A DNA stretch of 57,858 nt from positions 1 to 57,858 of the forward strand of contig JABMNV010000027.1 in assembly GCA_013203475.1 (NCBI GenBank), written 5' to 3'. Both the position numbers and the translations under genes were made by a program. Below, in pieces: positions 21,386 to 30,166 of the stretch. Position 1 is the stretch's first letter. Each line of letters opens with the position of its first letter. Origin of the DNA: Acidobacteriota bacterium. GTDB lineage: Bacteria > Acidobacteriota > Vicinamibacteria > Vicinamibacterales > SCN-69-37. The notes beneath the pieces were generated by a model, which ran no database searches, was not told the DNA's origin, and worked only from the letters and a program-made list of their open reading frames with translations.

Positions 21386-22294
21386 TCACAGAACATAGGC
21401 CAACGCGAAGCCAATTTGCAGGACGAACATCATGCGATACATGTGCGCCCACGAGACGTGGTTCTCGTCAATCGCCAGATCCTCCGGGCGACGTAACATC
21501 AGATAACACACGTAGATGCCGTAGAGCGCCATGCCGATGCCGAGCGCGTGGAGCAGGAGGCGTCGCCCGGTCAGGATGCCCAGCCACGTGCCCACGTTAA
21601 TCATGAGGAACGGCACGACAAACGACGGTGAGATCATCCAGGCGGCCTTGGTGACGCCATGGACAATTGGCAGCGTGCGGCACCCGCCACGCGCATCCCC
21701 CTCCATGTCGGCGAAGTCCTTAGTCGTAGACGCGCCCAGTAGAAACAGCCCGAAGACTCCTCCGATAAACCAGGGCTCTACCCCTACCACCGTCTTGACG
21801 GCCGACCATCCGGCCACCTTGAGGAGAACCCCCCGGGGAATGGCGATCGTGATGTTGGCCCACATGCCACGCTGCTTGGTGCGCAACGGCGGCGCCGAGT
21901 AGACGATTGTGGCCACGACTGCCACAGCCACGATCCAGAAACACTCATGGCGTCCGTCGGGCGCCACCAGCCACGCCAAGACCAGGGTGAGTGCATACGC
22001 CCATCCGGTGAACGACCAGGCGTGACGGATCGTCAGTCGGCCGGACGGGAGTGGCCGCCCAGGTTTGTTGACACGATCGATTTCAAGGTCGTAGATCTGA
22101 TTCAACGCGTTGCTGCCAGCGTTGAACATCGCCGCCATCGCGGCGCCGATGAGGGCCGGCACAAACAGTCCGGGACTCCACGGCGAGTGGGGTGCCGCGC
22201 CGATGGCGGTGACGGCCCCAGAGAAAAACCCAAGGGCTGGAGCCACCAGAGTGAACGGGCGTGAGAGTTCCGAATAGAGGCGCCAGTGGGACAT
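21386..22294 (-). CDS. UbiA-family prenyltransferase
   Basis: This is an inner-membrane enzyme of 302 residues that would transfer a prenyl group from a prenyl diphosphate to an acceptor. The first Asp-rich motif is N65xxxD69xxxD73 in NQIYDLEIDRVNKPGRPLP, and the second is TTKDFADMEGDARGG (about 190-203). About eight to nine hydrophobic helices are visible. The NKPGRPLPSG block resembles chlorophyll synthase and geranylgeranylglyceryl-phosphate geranylgeranyltransferases more than UbiA or MenA, so a C20 donor is plausible. No quinone or chlorophyll genes are adjacent. Six nt upstream lies a fused isoprenoid-alcohol kinase, which suggests that the kinase supplies the donor. The acceptor is unknown. 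Confidence 0.87.
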   Translation of the reverse strand: MSHWRLYSELSRPFTLVAPALGFFSGAVTAIGAAPHSPWSPGLFVPALIGAAMAAMFNAGSNALNQIYDLEIDRVNKPGRPLPSGRLTIRHAWSFTGWAYALTLVLAWLVAPDGRHECFWIVAVAVVATIVYSAPPLRTKQRGMWANITIAIPRGVLLKVAGWSAVKTVVGVEPWFIGGVFGLFLLGASTTKDFADMEGDARGGCRTLPIVHGVTKAAWMISPSFVVPFLMINVGTWLGILTGRRLLLHALGIGMALYGIYVCYLMLRRPEDLAIDENHVSWAHMYRMMFVLQIGFALAYVL

Positions 22295-22300
22295 GTCTGT

Positions 22301-23626
22301 TTACAGAAGCGACCACGCCGTCAAGGTGAGGCCCGCGCCCATCGCTGAATTCACGAAATTGACGACGTCGTTGGTCAGCATACCTCGGGCTTCCAGCGTT
22401 GCGCCGATCACGCCTTCCAGCAGCGACGCCACCGTCGCGGCCAACCCGATAAGCGGGATGGATGCAATCGGCACGAGGCCGACCGCTGCGCCCAGGCTGG
22501 CCAACCCCACGCTGGCCACTGCGCCCGCCCCTGTCCCTTCCAGCGACACGGCGCCAGTCGTGCCAGGGGGCACCTGTCGTCTGGTGGTGATTTGCCAAGC
22601 GGTGCGGCCCCAGGCCTTGCCCACCTCGCTGGCGACGGTGTCGCCACCTGCCGTCGCCAGGGCTGCGACGAGGGCAAGATGCGCCAGGGTCGGGTCTGTG
22701 AGGCCTGCGGCGACCAGGGCAGCCCAGGCCGCAAGTCCTGTGTTGGCGATGGCATTGCCCGGCCCACGTCGGCCCCCGCGATCTTCCGCGATACCTGCCG
22801 CGGCTTTTCGCGCGTGTCCGAGTCGTGTGGTACCAGACGCGATCAGGAATGTCGCGATCAGCATCAACCACCCAGGGGCGCCGCCGCCCACAATCATGGC
22901 GCCACCGATCGCCGCGCCCGTCACGGATCCCATACCGGTGACCAGCCCCGCTCGCCACCCCAGTAGCGCTGCCGCAGCGTTGACCGCCATCAGGCTCCAG
23001 ACCAGCGTATTTGTCGGTGCCAATTGTGCAGTGAGGTGAGTCAGCAGGACTGCAGCCTGAGTATCGCCCGTGCTCCACAAGATGAGTGTTGTCACAGCCG
23101 GCACGGTGATGTTGTCATCGAGGGCGATTGGCACCGTCTCGGCAAAGGCCGCGACGGTCGCCGCCAGAATGCCCACGGACAGTAACCAGGCGCTGACCGG
23201 TGCGGGTGAGCTCCACCATAGGGTCCCGGCGGCGGCGGCACTGCCAAATATCAGAAACGACACCAGACCCGCCACGGATTTATTGGCGTTCCACGAAAGT
23301 GCTGGGCTCTTGACATGGATGCCGACCAGCGTCGCCATGCCATCGCCGACCGCGAGAATGGCCCAAGCCATCGCCGCCAACGGAAGGTCGTGTCGAAAGA
23401 CCAGGATCAGTGCGAGCACGGCGACGGGATACAGGATGACGCCCGTGTTCCAGGAGCGAGTCCGGTCCGCGGCACGCAGCACCTGGGGGAGGATGCGTGG
23501 AAGGACGAAGGCGTTAAAGGCGATCGCGATGATGGCCAGCAGTACGGCCTGTGGCCACGTGAGCCAGCGCAGCGTGAGCGCGCCGCTGCCGACGGCGATG
23601 TGCAGGAGTTGGCGACGTGTTTCCAT
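22301..23626 (-). CDS. fused isoprenoid-alcohol kinase: VTE5/dolichol-kinase-like domain plus DUF92 (VTE6-like) domain
   Basis: This is a 441-residue polytopic membrane protein with two domains. Residues about 1-190 resemble the phytol/dolichol kinase family: METRRQLLHIAVG start, GDGMATLVG (about 94-102) and the NKSVAGLVSF motif (about 115). Residues about 205-441 match DUF92: GWRAGLVTGMGSVTGAAIGG, TRLGHARKAAAG, GGDTVASEVGKAWG (about 328-341), QVPPGTTGAVSLEGTGAG and TNDVVNFVNS. In plants VTE5 phosphorylates phytol and the DUF92 protein VTE6 phosphorylates phytyl phosphate; here both would sit in one chain and make a prenyl diphosphate. The ATG at 23626 begins the conserved segment and lies 11 nt after the reductase gene. 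The alcohol used is not readable from sequence. Confidence 0.85.
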   Translation of the reverse strand: METRRQLLHIAVGSGALTLRWLTWPQAVLLAIIAIAFNAFVLPRILPQVLRAADRTRSWNTGVILYPVAVLALILVFRHDLPLAAMAWAILAVGDGMATLVGIHVKSPALSWNANKSVAGLVSFLIFGSAAAAGTLWWSSPAPVSAWLLSVGILAATVAAFAETVPIALDDNITVPAVTTLILWSTGDTQAAVLLTHLTAQLAPTNTLVWSLMAVNAAAALLGWRAGLVTGMGSVTGAAIGGAMIVGGGAPGWLMLIATFLIASGTTRLGHARKAAAGIAEDRGGRRGPGNAIANTGLAAWAALVAAGLTDPTLAHLALVAALATAGGDTVASEVGKAWGRTAWQITTRRQVPPGTTGAVSLEGTGAGAVASVGLASLGAAVGLVPIASIPLIGLAATVASLLEGVIGATLEARGMLTNDVVNFVNSAMGAGLTLTAWSLL

Positions 23627-23637
23627 CGGCCTGAACG

Positions 23638-24630
23638 TCAGCGCACGTCGCGTCCAGCCGCGACCTCTTCCCGCCACCAGTCGAGTGTGTCCCCCAGGGT
23701 GTCTGCGATGGCTCGCTGAGGGAGCCATCCCACTTCCGCCCGAAGGCGCGACGCGTCACCCACCAACCTCGGAAGGTCGCTCGGCCGCAGGCGTGCAGGA
23801 TCCACAGCCCGAGTTACCGGAGCGCGTGCCAACGCGATCAGCTGATCGAGCAGGTCGCCGATGCGTACGGCGAGTCCCGTGCAGATGTTGTACGCACGGC
23901 CCGATTGTCCAGTGTCGAGTAGCTGAGCGTAGGCCCGGACCGTGTCGCGCACGTCGGTGAGGTCACGTTCGGCGTCGAGGTTGCCGACGCGCACCTCCGC
24001 GGGTGTCAGCCCGTGTTCGATGCGTGCGATCTGCCGGGCGAAACTTGACAGCGCAAAACTCGGGTCCTGACCAGGCCCAACATGGTTAAACGGGCGGGCG
24101 ATCACCACATCCAGATGGTCGGTCTCAGCGGCCAGCAATGCGAGTTGATCCTGGGCCAGTTTGGCGAGACCGTAGGGGTTGGTCGGCACCAGTGGCGCGT
24201 CTTCCGTGAGCGGGGTGTCCGAGGCGTGGTAGATCATCGCCGATGTTACGACCAGAACACGGCACGACGGACAATGTTGACGCACGGCTTCGAGGATGTG
24301 ATGGGTGCCCATGACGTTTGTGCGCAAGGGGGCCATCGAATTTTTCCAGGACTGTCCAACGTGAGGAGAACCGGCCAGGTGCGCGATGCGCGTCGGCCGC
24401 GCCTCAGCGATCGCCCGATCGACCGCCTCCTTGTCGGTGACGTCGACCACCCGCCACGCAACCCCTGCCTCGTTGGGCTGTGGCCTTCGGCTCCAGGCCA
24501 GGAGCGGTCCGGCTGCGGCGTCGGCTTGCAGGTGGGCAAGCAGGTGTCGCCCAGCGAAGCCCGCCGCGCCCGTGATCAGGGTCGTCTCAGACGTTGGCTC
24601 GGCTGCCGTATTGGGTGTGATAGTAGGCAC
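23638..24630 (-). CDS. NAD(P)-dependent sugar epimerase/reductase, GDP-6-deoxy-mannose reductase (Rmd)-like
   Basis: This is an extended short-chain dehydrogenase of about 330 residues. The nucleotide-binding loop is TGAAGFAGRHLL, and the active site has an upstream Ser in VVTSAMIYH and YGLAK (YxxxK) in NPYGLAKLAQDQL. The block ARPFNHVGPGQDPSFALSSF is typical of Rmd and related GDP-deoxyhexose enzymes, so it may reduce a GDP-4-keto-6-deoxy sugar. The substrate is uncertain because neighbour rmlB makes a dTDP sugar. The start is taken as the GTG at 24630, overlapping rmlB by 44 nt, because the reading frame further upstream shows no family similarity. The exact start is unsure. Confidence 0.85.
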   Translation of the reverse strand: MPTITPNTAAEPTSETTLITGAAGFAGRHLLAHLQADAAAGPLLAWSRRPQPNEAGVAWRVVDVTDKEAVDRAIAEARPTRIAHLAGSPHVGQSWKNSMAPLRTNVMGTHHILEAVRQHCPSCRVLVVTSAMIYHASDTPLTEDAPLVPTNPYGLAKLAQDQLALLAAETDHLDVVIARPFNHVGPGQDPSFALSSFARQIARIEHGLTPAEVRVGNLDAERDLTDVRDTVRAYAQLLDTGQSGRAYNICTGLAVRIGDLLDQLIALARAPVTRAVDPARLRPSDLPRLVGDASRLRAEVGWLPQRAIADTLGDTLDWWREEVAAGRDVR

Positions 24631-25615
24631 GGTAGGCTTGATCTTGTTCTTTGATCGGGCGCCACCATGATTCGTTTTGGCAGTACCAATCGACCGTGGA
24701 CGCCAGCCCTTCTTCAAATGGCACGTGCGGGGCCCATCCAAGTCCCCGGAGTTTGGTTGTGTCCAACGCATACCGTCGATCGTGGCCGAGGCGGTCAGCC
24801 ACGCGCGTGATCAGGGCGTCGGAGCGTCCAGCCAACTCAAGAATGCGGTGTGTCAGGTCGACGTTCGTGACTTCGTTGCCGCCGCCAACGTTGTAGACCT
24901 CGCCATCGGTCCCCTGGGCCATCACCACGTCAATGGCCCGGCAGTGATCGTCGACGTGGAGCCAGTCTCGGACATTGAGTCCGTCTCCGTAGAGGGGGAC
25001 CGGGATGTTGTCGACGGCGTTGGTGATGAAGAGGGGAATGACTTTCTCTGGAAACTGGTTCGGCCCGTAGTTATTCGAGGCGCGTGTAATGACCACCGGG
25101 ATGCCGTAGGTGGCCCAGTAGCTGTACGCCAATCGGTCCGCACCCGCCTTGCTGGCTGAATACGGATTGCGCGGCCGGAGTTCGTCGGTCTCCACGCTGG
25201 CACCCGAAGGCACGCTGCCGTAGACCTCGTCCGTTGAAATCTGGACGAAGCGTTTCAGGTGCGTGGCCTGTCGTGCCGCTTCCAAGAGCACAAACGTCCC
25301 GATGACGTCTGTCGTGATGAAGGCGGCCGCAGACTGGATCGACCTGTCCACGTGGGTTTCAGCCGCGAAGTGCACGACCATGTCAGAGTCGTGCACGAGC
25401 GGGCCCGCGATTGCGGCGTCCGCGATATCGCCTTGAACAAAATGGTGCCGCGCGCTGTCCATGACGGACGACAGATTCTCGAGCCGTCCCGCATAGGTCA
25501 GCTTGTCGAGGGTCGTGATCTGCCAATCGGGGTGCGCGTTGTGAGCCCATCGCACGAAGTTAGAGCCGATAAAGCCGGCACCGCCGGTCACCAATACCTT
25601 TGTCATTTCACTCAT
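24587..25615 (-). CDS. rmlB: dTDP-glucose 4,6-dehydratase
   Basis: RmlB converts dTDP-glucose to dTDP-4-keto-6-deoxyglucose, the branch point to rhamnose and other deoxysugars of surface polysaccharides. The 342 residues are standard. Motifs are VTGGAGFIGSNFVRW (NAD loop), HFAAETHVDRSI, the active-site QISTDEVYGS with Thr-Asp-Glu, and YSASKAGAD (YxxxK). The start overlaps the lptD stop by 4 nt (ATGA). RmlA, RmlC and RmlD are not in the window. Adjacency to lptD suggests use in LPS O-antigen or core synthesis. Confidence 0.96.
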   Translation of the reverse strand: MSEMTKVLVTGGAGFIGSNFVRWAHNAHPDWQITTLDKLTYAGRLENLSSVMDSARHHFVQGDIADAAIAGPLVHDSDMVVHFAAETHVDRSIQSAAAFITTDVIGTFVLLEAARQATHLKRFVQISTDEVYGSVPSGASVETDELRPRNPYSASKAGADRLAYSYWATYGIPVVITRASNNYGPNQFPEKVIPLFITNAVDNIPVPLYGDGLNVRDWLHVDDHCRAIDVVMAQGTDGEVYNVGGGNEVTNVDLTHRILELAGRSDALITRVADRLGHDRRYALDTTKLRGLGWAPHVPFEEGLASTVDWYCQNESWWRPIKEQDQAYRAYYHTQYGSRANV

Positions 25616-27957
25616 CGCCGATTGTCATTATCCCCGAAAACGCCCAGGAGGTTTGTGAAGGACCCGATGCCGGCGAGCGTCAGCGACATACTGAATCGCC
25701 GGTCATTGGGTAGGCCCAGGTGACCCAGGTTCGTGACTGCGTAGTCGATGGCTATTCCACAACACTGGGCGTTATAGAAGCCAGTCAACCGCTGCTGCAG
25801 GAGCCGTTCGCGCAGGACGTCGTAGTAAATGCTGTACGCGAGCGAGGCGCCGCCCTCGCGCTTCTTGAGACGTGTGGAACCACCGATAAAATGGTCCGCA
25901 CTCAAAGGATTGTCATAGCCGACCAGTCCCGGGATCAGTTGTCGTTTTGACCAGTTCACCGAAAAATCCAGCGTTGGGCGAGTCACATTGGCTGACGCTC
26001 GATAACTGCGGACTGCTCCGAACTGGGTGTCGTATTCAATGCCGACCTGTCCAGCTAGTGCCGGGGAGGGGGTGACGCTGATGGTGCCGCGCACAGGGGA
26101 AAAGTTGCCCGGGGGCGTCGCGTAGTAATACAGGCCGCCGTAGCTCGACTGGTACTGGAGGTCATATGACGCAGCTCGTGCGTCCGTGTAATACGTCTGG
26201 TTGACCTCCACATTCAGAATCTCCCGGACCATCGCTGGTGCATCACCCTGACGAACCTTGGCCAAGAGGCTGTTTGAGATCCCATACGTCACCTGCGTGA
26301 CGCCTCCGACAATCGTGTCCACGCCATCGAATTGGACGACTTCGTCAAACCGCTCAAACGCTGATTTTTTTTGAATCGTCACCGAAGGTTCGATCACATG
26401 CTTGAACCGCTCAGCGAATCCACTCCCAGGAGTGTCGAACACTCGAGTAAAGACGGGGCCTCGGATTCGGAAACGCCCCTCAATCAGATTGCGAGTCAGG
26501 GGGGCTTTGAGAAAGGCACCGCTGACGGGGTCGCGCGATTGATCCCAACCCGTCCGCCGTATCGACAGGCTGCCGTTGAGCGTCAGTGCTGACCCCAATG
26601 CGAGTGGTGCCCGCACCGTCACTGAGCCGTCAGTCCTGAGCACGCCTGTTCGCGTCTCAGGACGGTCGACGTCGACATAGCGGACCATGTTCTGGATGTC
26701 GTAAGAGCCACCAATGGAGATACTGGTACGCGCGATTGGCGCCTCCGATACACTCACGCTGATGCGAGGCTGGTATCGATAACTGGAGGCGGTTGTGCCA
26801 TAAAAGACGTCGGTCCGTTCAGCCTGCGCACTGGCACGTAGTCGTCCCCAACTCCCGCTGGCATTCGCTGCGAAATATCGTGATCGTCTGGCGAAGGCTG
26901 CCAGGTCGACCTGATACAGCTGCTGGGCCGTCGCATCAGTGAAATAGTCGGCGCGAGCCTGGAATCGAATCCCTCCTGGGAGCGCCTGCGCGATATTGCC
27001 TTTTACTTCGAATGATTGCCTCGCCAGTGACGTGACGGTGCCCTCGGTGTCCCGTTGCGCTCTCTCTCGAATGACGTAGACGCGCGCGTCGCCGCGCGAA
27101 CTCGGCCCTGCGACATACCGATAGTCCGCCCCGAGCCCCTGGCCCCTGGCCGGAAACCAGTCGTGGTAAATGGTCGCGTCTTGACTCCGACCGAGCGCCA
27201 GGAAAAACGCATTGCTCAGAGAAAACCCGCGGTAGCTGGATGTGCCGTAACTAGGCATCAGGAACCCAGTCGCGCGTCCACCTTCCTGAATCGGGTAGTA
27301 AAACACCGGGAGGTAGAGGAGTGGGACGTCTTTGACCTGAAGGACCGCGTTGCGCAGGATGGCGTATTTGTCGACGGTGAAGGTCATGCGTGAGGCCGTC
27401 ATCTCCCACCGGCGGCTTGGCTGAACGCAGGCCGTAAAGATGGCGTTCGTCAGGCGGTAGGTCTGTGGTCCGGTCTTTTCAATACGGGCTGCCGAAAAAA
27501 TCGCCTCTGGTTCCTGGGCCCCAAACAACGTCCGATCAATTTCCCGATTCGTCAGTTGCAGCGTGCCGCTGGCTTGTTCAAAGAACCCGGTCCGAGTCTT
27601 GACATCAAACTCGCCCCTGATGGCCGCGATACGGGTGCCTGTCTGCTGAAAGACCACCTGCCCGCGCGCGATCAGGCGTTCCTCTGGCAAGAGGTAGTCA
27701 ATTTCCTGTGCGATGAGTTGCACCTCGCCACAGCGGATTTCGATCGGCTGCCCGTTTGTGCCGCGCAGTTCAAGCCGACTCGAGCCCGCAGGACCGTCAA
27801 TGTTCGTCCGGAGGGCGCTGTCATATGTCCCCAGTTCGCAGCTGTTCACGACTTGTGCCGCGCCGGTCGTCGGCCATAGAAGCGCACCGGCGAGCACACA
27901 CACGGATGGGAAGAATCGAGAGATGCTGGGTGTTATTCGGTCAGACGTGCTGGTCAC
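25612..27957 (-). CDS. lptD: LPS-assembly outer-membrane protein LptD
   Basis: LptD is the beta-barrel that, plugged by LptE, inserts lipopolysaccharide into the outer leaflet. The 781 residues are typical. A signal peptide (about 1-34) is followed by a periplasmic beta-jellyroll (about 45-200, with LLPEERLIARGQVVFQQ and IRGEFDVKTRTGFFEQA). The LptD barrel comes next, starting near LLYLPVFYYPIQEG and GFLMPSYGTSSYRGFSLSN (about 215-255), with alternating aromatic beta-strands to the end. Two Cys near the end (NAQCCGIAIDYAV) and two near the N-terminal half (NSCEL, EIRCG) could form the inter-domain disulfides known in E. coli. The start is a GTG at 27957, 18 nt after folC. Confidence 0.93.
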   Translation of the reverse strand: MTSTSDRITPSISRFFPSVCVLAGALLWPTTGAAQVVNSCELGTYDSALRTNIDGPAGSSRLELRGTNGQPIEIRCGEVQLIAQEIDYLLPEERLIARGQVVFQQTGTRIAAIRGEFDVKTRTGFFEQASGTLQLTNREIDRTLFGAQEPEAIFSAARIEKTGPQTYRLTNAIFTACVQPSRRWEMTASRMTFTVDKYAILRNAVLQVKDVPLLYLPVFYYPIQEGGRATGFLMPSYGTSSYRGFSLSNAFFLALGRSQDATIYHDWFPARGQGLGADYRYVAGPSSRGDARVYVIRERAQRDTEGTVTSLARQSFEVKGNIAQALPGGIRFQARADYFTDATAQQLYQVDLAAFARRSRYFAANASGSWGRLRASAQAERTDVFYGTTASSYRYQPRISVSVSEAPIARTSISIGGSYDIQNMVRYVDVDRPETRTGVLRTDGSVTVRAPLALGSALTLNGSLSIRRTGWDQSRDPVSGAFLKAPLTRNLIEGRFRIRGPVFTRVFDTPGSGFAERFKHVIEPSVTIQKKSAFERFDEVVQFDGVDTIVGGVTQVTYGISNSLLAKVRQGDAPAMVREILNVEVNQTYYTDARAASYDLQYQSSYGGLYYYATPPGNFSPVRGTISVTPSPALAGQVGIEYDTQFGAVRSYRASANVTRPTLDFSVNWSKRQLIPGLVGYDNPLSADHFIGGSTRLKKREGGASLAYSIYYDVLRERLLQQRLTGFYNAQCCGIAIDYAVTNLGHLGLPNDRRFSMSLTLAGIGSFTNLLGVFGDNDNRR

Positions 27958-27975
27958 GAAGATGGCCGAAGAATA

Positions 27976-29244
27976 TCACGCACACAACAGCAGCACGTCA
28001 CCAGCGAGAAACAATGACCCCGCTACCACCACTGGGCTGCCCATCAGCACGGCGTGTCCCAAGGCCTCCTCCGGCGACTGGGCGATCACGCAAGGCGCCG
28101 CCGGTGCCATGGTCGCGACAATCTGAGCCAACTGGGAGGGCTTGGCGGCACGCGGCGATCCGGAGGCGGTCACGATGAATGCCGACGCGCACGGCGCGAG
28201 AATGGCGATCACGTCGGCGATGTGCTTGTCCCGCATCATGCCGAACACCATCGGCACCCGCTCGCACGTGGTCTCGGCCAGGTAAGCCACCAGGGCGCGT
28301 GCGCCATCCGGATTGTGTGCGCCGTCCACCAGGACGTCGCAGTGCCTCCACCGCCGCCACTCGAGACGGCCGGCCCACTGCACATCTTCGATGGCCAGAC
28401 GGACTGCCGCATGGCTGACTGGCGCGAACCCGAGGCGACCGGCTTCTTCCAGCGCGCGCACCGCTGTGACGGCATTGTCCACCTGATGCCGTCCGGGCAA
28501 GTTCAGCCGCAGCGTGCCGTAGCGGCTGTGGGGTGTCGTTAGCGTCACGTCCGAAAACCGACGGCCGACCGCGGCAGGCGCGACGACGCCGTCCGGGGCG
28601 TACACCAGGGAGGCGCCCGCGCGCGCGGCTATGGCGGCGATCACGTCGAGCGCTCTCGCCCTCGTCTGTCCGACGACCACGGTCGCCCCGGCTTTGATGA
28701 CCCCTGCTTTTTCCGCCGCGATCGCCTCAATTGTGTCGCCGAGATACGCCTGGTGATCCAATCCAATGTTCGTAATGACGGCCAGGGGCGCATCAACCAC
28801 GTTCGTGGCGTCGAGGCGTCCGCCCAGTCCCACTTCCAGGACCGCGGTTTCCACACCGGCGTCACGAAAGGCCACTAACGCCAGCGCCGTGGTCGCCTCA
28901 AAAAAACTCGGCGGGGACGACAACGCCTGCGCCGCGTCGTGGACGCGCGCGCCCGCCCGGTCAAACGCCGCCGCGTCAATGGGCCTGCCGTCGATGACGA
29001 TGCGCTCTTCGATGTGTGTGAGGTGGGGCGATGTGTAGCGGCCAGTGCGTCTACCGGAGGCCCGCAACCCGCGTTCGATCACGGCGGCGACCGAGCCCTT
29101 CCCGTTGGTGCCGGCCACCGTCACCGCAACGAATGTCTTGTCGGGACGACCCAAGCGGTCCAGCATGGCCCGCATCGGATCGAGGCCAAGCTTGATGCCC
29201 ACGACTTCAAGCTCGAACAGCCACTGCCGAACCGTGAGGTCCAC
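27976..29244 (-). CDS. folC: folylpolyglutamate synthase / dihydrofolate synthase
   Basis: FolC is an ATP-dependent ligase that adds glutamate to dihydropteroate and to reduced folates. The protein has 422 residues from the preferred start. The P-loop is VAGTNGKGSVAAVIERGL, and the Mur-ligase-like body includes HLTHIEERIVIDG, VLEVGLGGRLDATNVV, TNIGLDHQAYLGDT and VDGAHNPDGARALVAYL. The GTG at 29244 lies just after the accD stop, with GGGG about 11 nt upstream; a TTG at 29289 inside accD would add 15 residues and cannot be excluded. Neighbours are accD upstream and lptD downstream. accD-folC adjacency is common in bacteria. Confidence 0.95.
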   Translation of the reverse strand: MDLTVRQWLFELEVVGIKLGLDPMRAMLDRLGRPDKTFVAVTVAGTNGKGSVAAVIERGLRASGRRTGRYTSPHLTHIEERIVIDGRPIDAAAFDRAGARVHDAAQALSSPPSFFEATTALALVAFRDAGVETAVLEVGLGGRLDATNVVDAPLAVITNIGLDHQAYLGDTIEAIAAEKAGVIKAGATVVVGQTRARALDVIAAIAARAGASLVYAPDGVVAPAAVGRRFSDVTLTTPHSRYGTLRLNLPGRHQVDNAVTAVRALEEAGRLGFAPVSHAAVRLAIEDVQWAGRLEWRRWRHCDVLVDGAHNPDGARALVAYLAETTCERVPMVFGMMRDKHIADVIAILAPCASAFIVTASGSPRAAKPSQLAQIVATMAPAAPCVIAQSPEEALGHAVLMGSPVVVAGSLFLAGDVLLLCA

Positions 29245-29260
29245 GTCAGGAATCCCCAAC

Positions 29261-30154
29261 CTAGGAATCAGAGCCCACCGCGACGTCAACGTCCGTGTCA
29301 GACGGCGGCAGGCCCATCATGATGCGCAACGCGCCGGCGATTGCCGCTTTCATCTCACGCCGATCGACGATGACATCGATCATGCCTTTGTCGAGCAGGA
29401 ACTCGCTGCGCTGAAACCCCTCTGGAAGTTTCTGGCGAATCGTCTGTTCGATCACGCGCGGGCCGGCGAACCCGATCAAGGCCTTAGGCTCGGCGATGTT
29501 GAGGTCACCCAGCATGGCAAAACTCGCCGTGACGCCGCCCGTAGTTGGGTCGGTCATCACGGACAGATAGGGCAGGCCGGCCCGATCGAGGCGGCCCAGC
29601 GCCGCGCTGATCTTCGCCATCTGCATGAGAGAGAGCGTGCCTTCCATCATGCGGGCCCCACCCGAGCAGCACACCACGACGACGGGCTGGCGGTTGGCTA
29701 TTCCGTACTCGATCGCGCGAGTGATTTTCTCACCCACCACCACACCCATACTCCCGCCGATGAAGCTGTACTCCATCGCCGCGACGACCGCAGGGATGCC
29801 ATCGATCAGACCGGTGGCAGACACCAGAGCGTCCTGTCGTCCCGTCGCAAGGATGCTCGCGGTCAGGCGGTTGCGGTAGGGCTTGGTATCCGTGAATTGC
29901 AACGGGTCGGTCGACCGCAGGTTCGCGTCGTGCTCGACCCACTGACCTTCGTCGAACAGCAGGGCGAGTCGGTCGGCGGCGTTCATGCGGAAGTGGTGTG
30001 CACACTTCGGGCAGACTCGACGGTTCGCCTCCAGTTCCTTGTTATAAATTACCTGCCCGCAGGAGGGGCACTTGACCCACAGCCCTTCGGGCACACGGCT
30101 CGTCTTGTCGGCCTGCGCCTCGATCGGCTTTCGGGTCTTCTTGAACCACGCCAT
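29261..30154 (-). CDS. accD: acetyl-CoA carboxylase carboxyltransferase subunit beta
   Basis: AccD, with AccA, transfers the carboxyl group from biotin to acetyl-CoA to give malonyl-CoA for fatty acid synthesis. The 297 residues are standard. The N-terminal four-cysteine zinc ribbon is Cys29, Cys32, Cys48 and Cys51 (VKCPSCGQV, RVCPKCAHH). The crotonase-fold core includes YSFIGGSMGVVVGEKITRA and CCSGGARMMEGTLSLMQMAK (about 110-175), then PTTGGVTASFAMLGD and GFAGPRVIEQTI. accA is not in the window. It starts 12 nt after the deoxynucleoside kinase stop. Confidence 0.97.
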   Translation of the reverse strand: MAWFKKTRKPIEAQADKTSRVPEGLWVKCPSCGQVIYNKELEANRRVCPKCAHHFRMNAADRLALLFDEGQWVEHDANLRSTDPLQFTDTKPYRNRLTASILATGRQDALVSATGLIDGIPAVVAAMEYSFIGGSMGVVVGEKITRAIEYGIANRQPVVVVCCSGGARMMEGTLSLMQMAKISAALGRLDRAGLPYLSVMTDPTTGGVTASFAMLGDLNIAEPKALIGFAGPRVIEQTIRQKLPEGFQRSEFLLDKGMIDVIVDRREMKAAIAGALRIMMGLPPSDTDVDVAVGSDS

Positions 30155-30166
30155 CTATTCACTCTA

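Noticed and set aside
22083-23078. 331-codon Arg/Gly-rich minus-strand frame inside the kinase-fusion gene
   Set aside because: Same strand but a different phase of a GC-rich gene; composition is that of a frame shadow and the membrane helices of the fusion are continuous.
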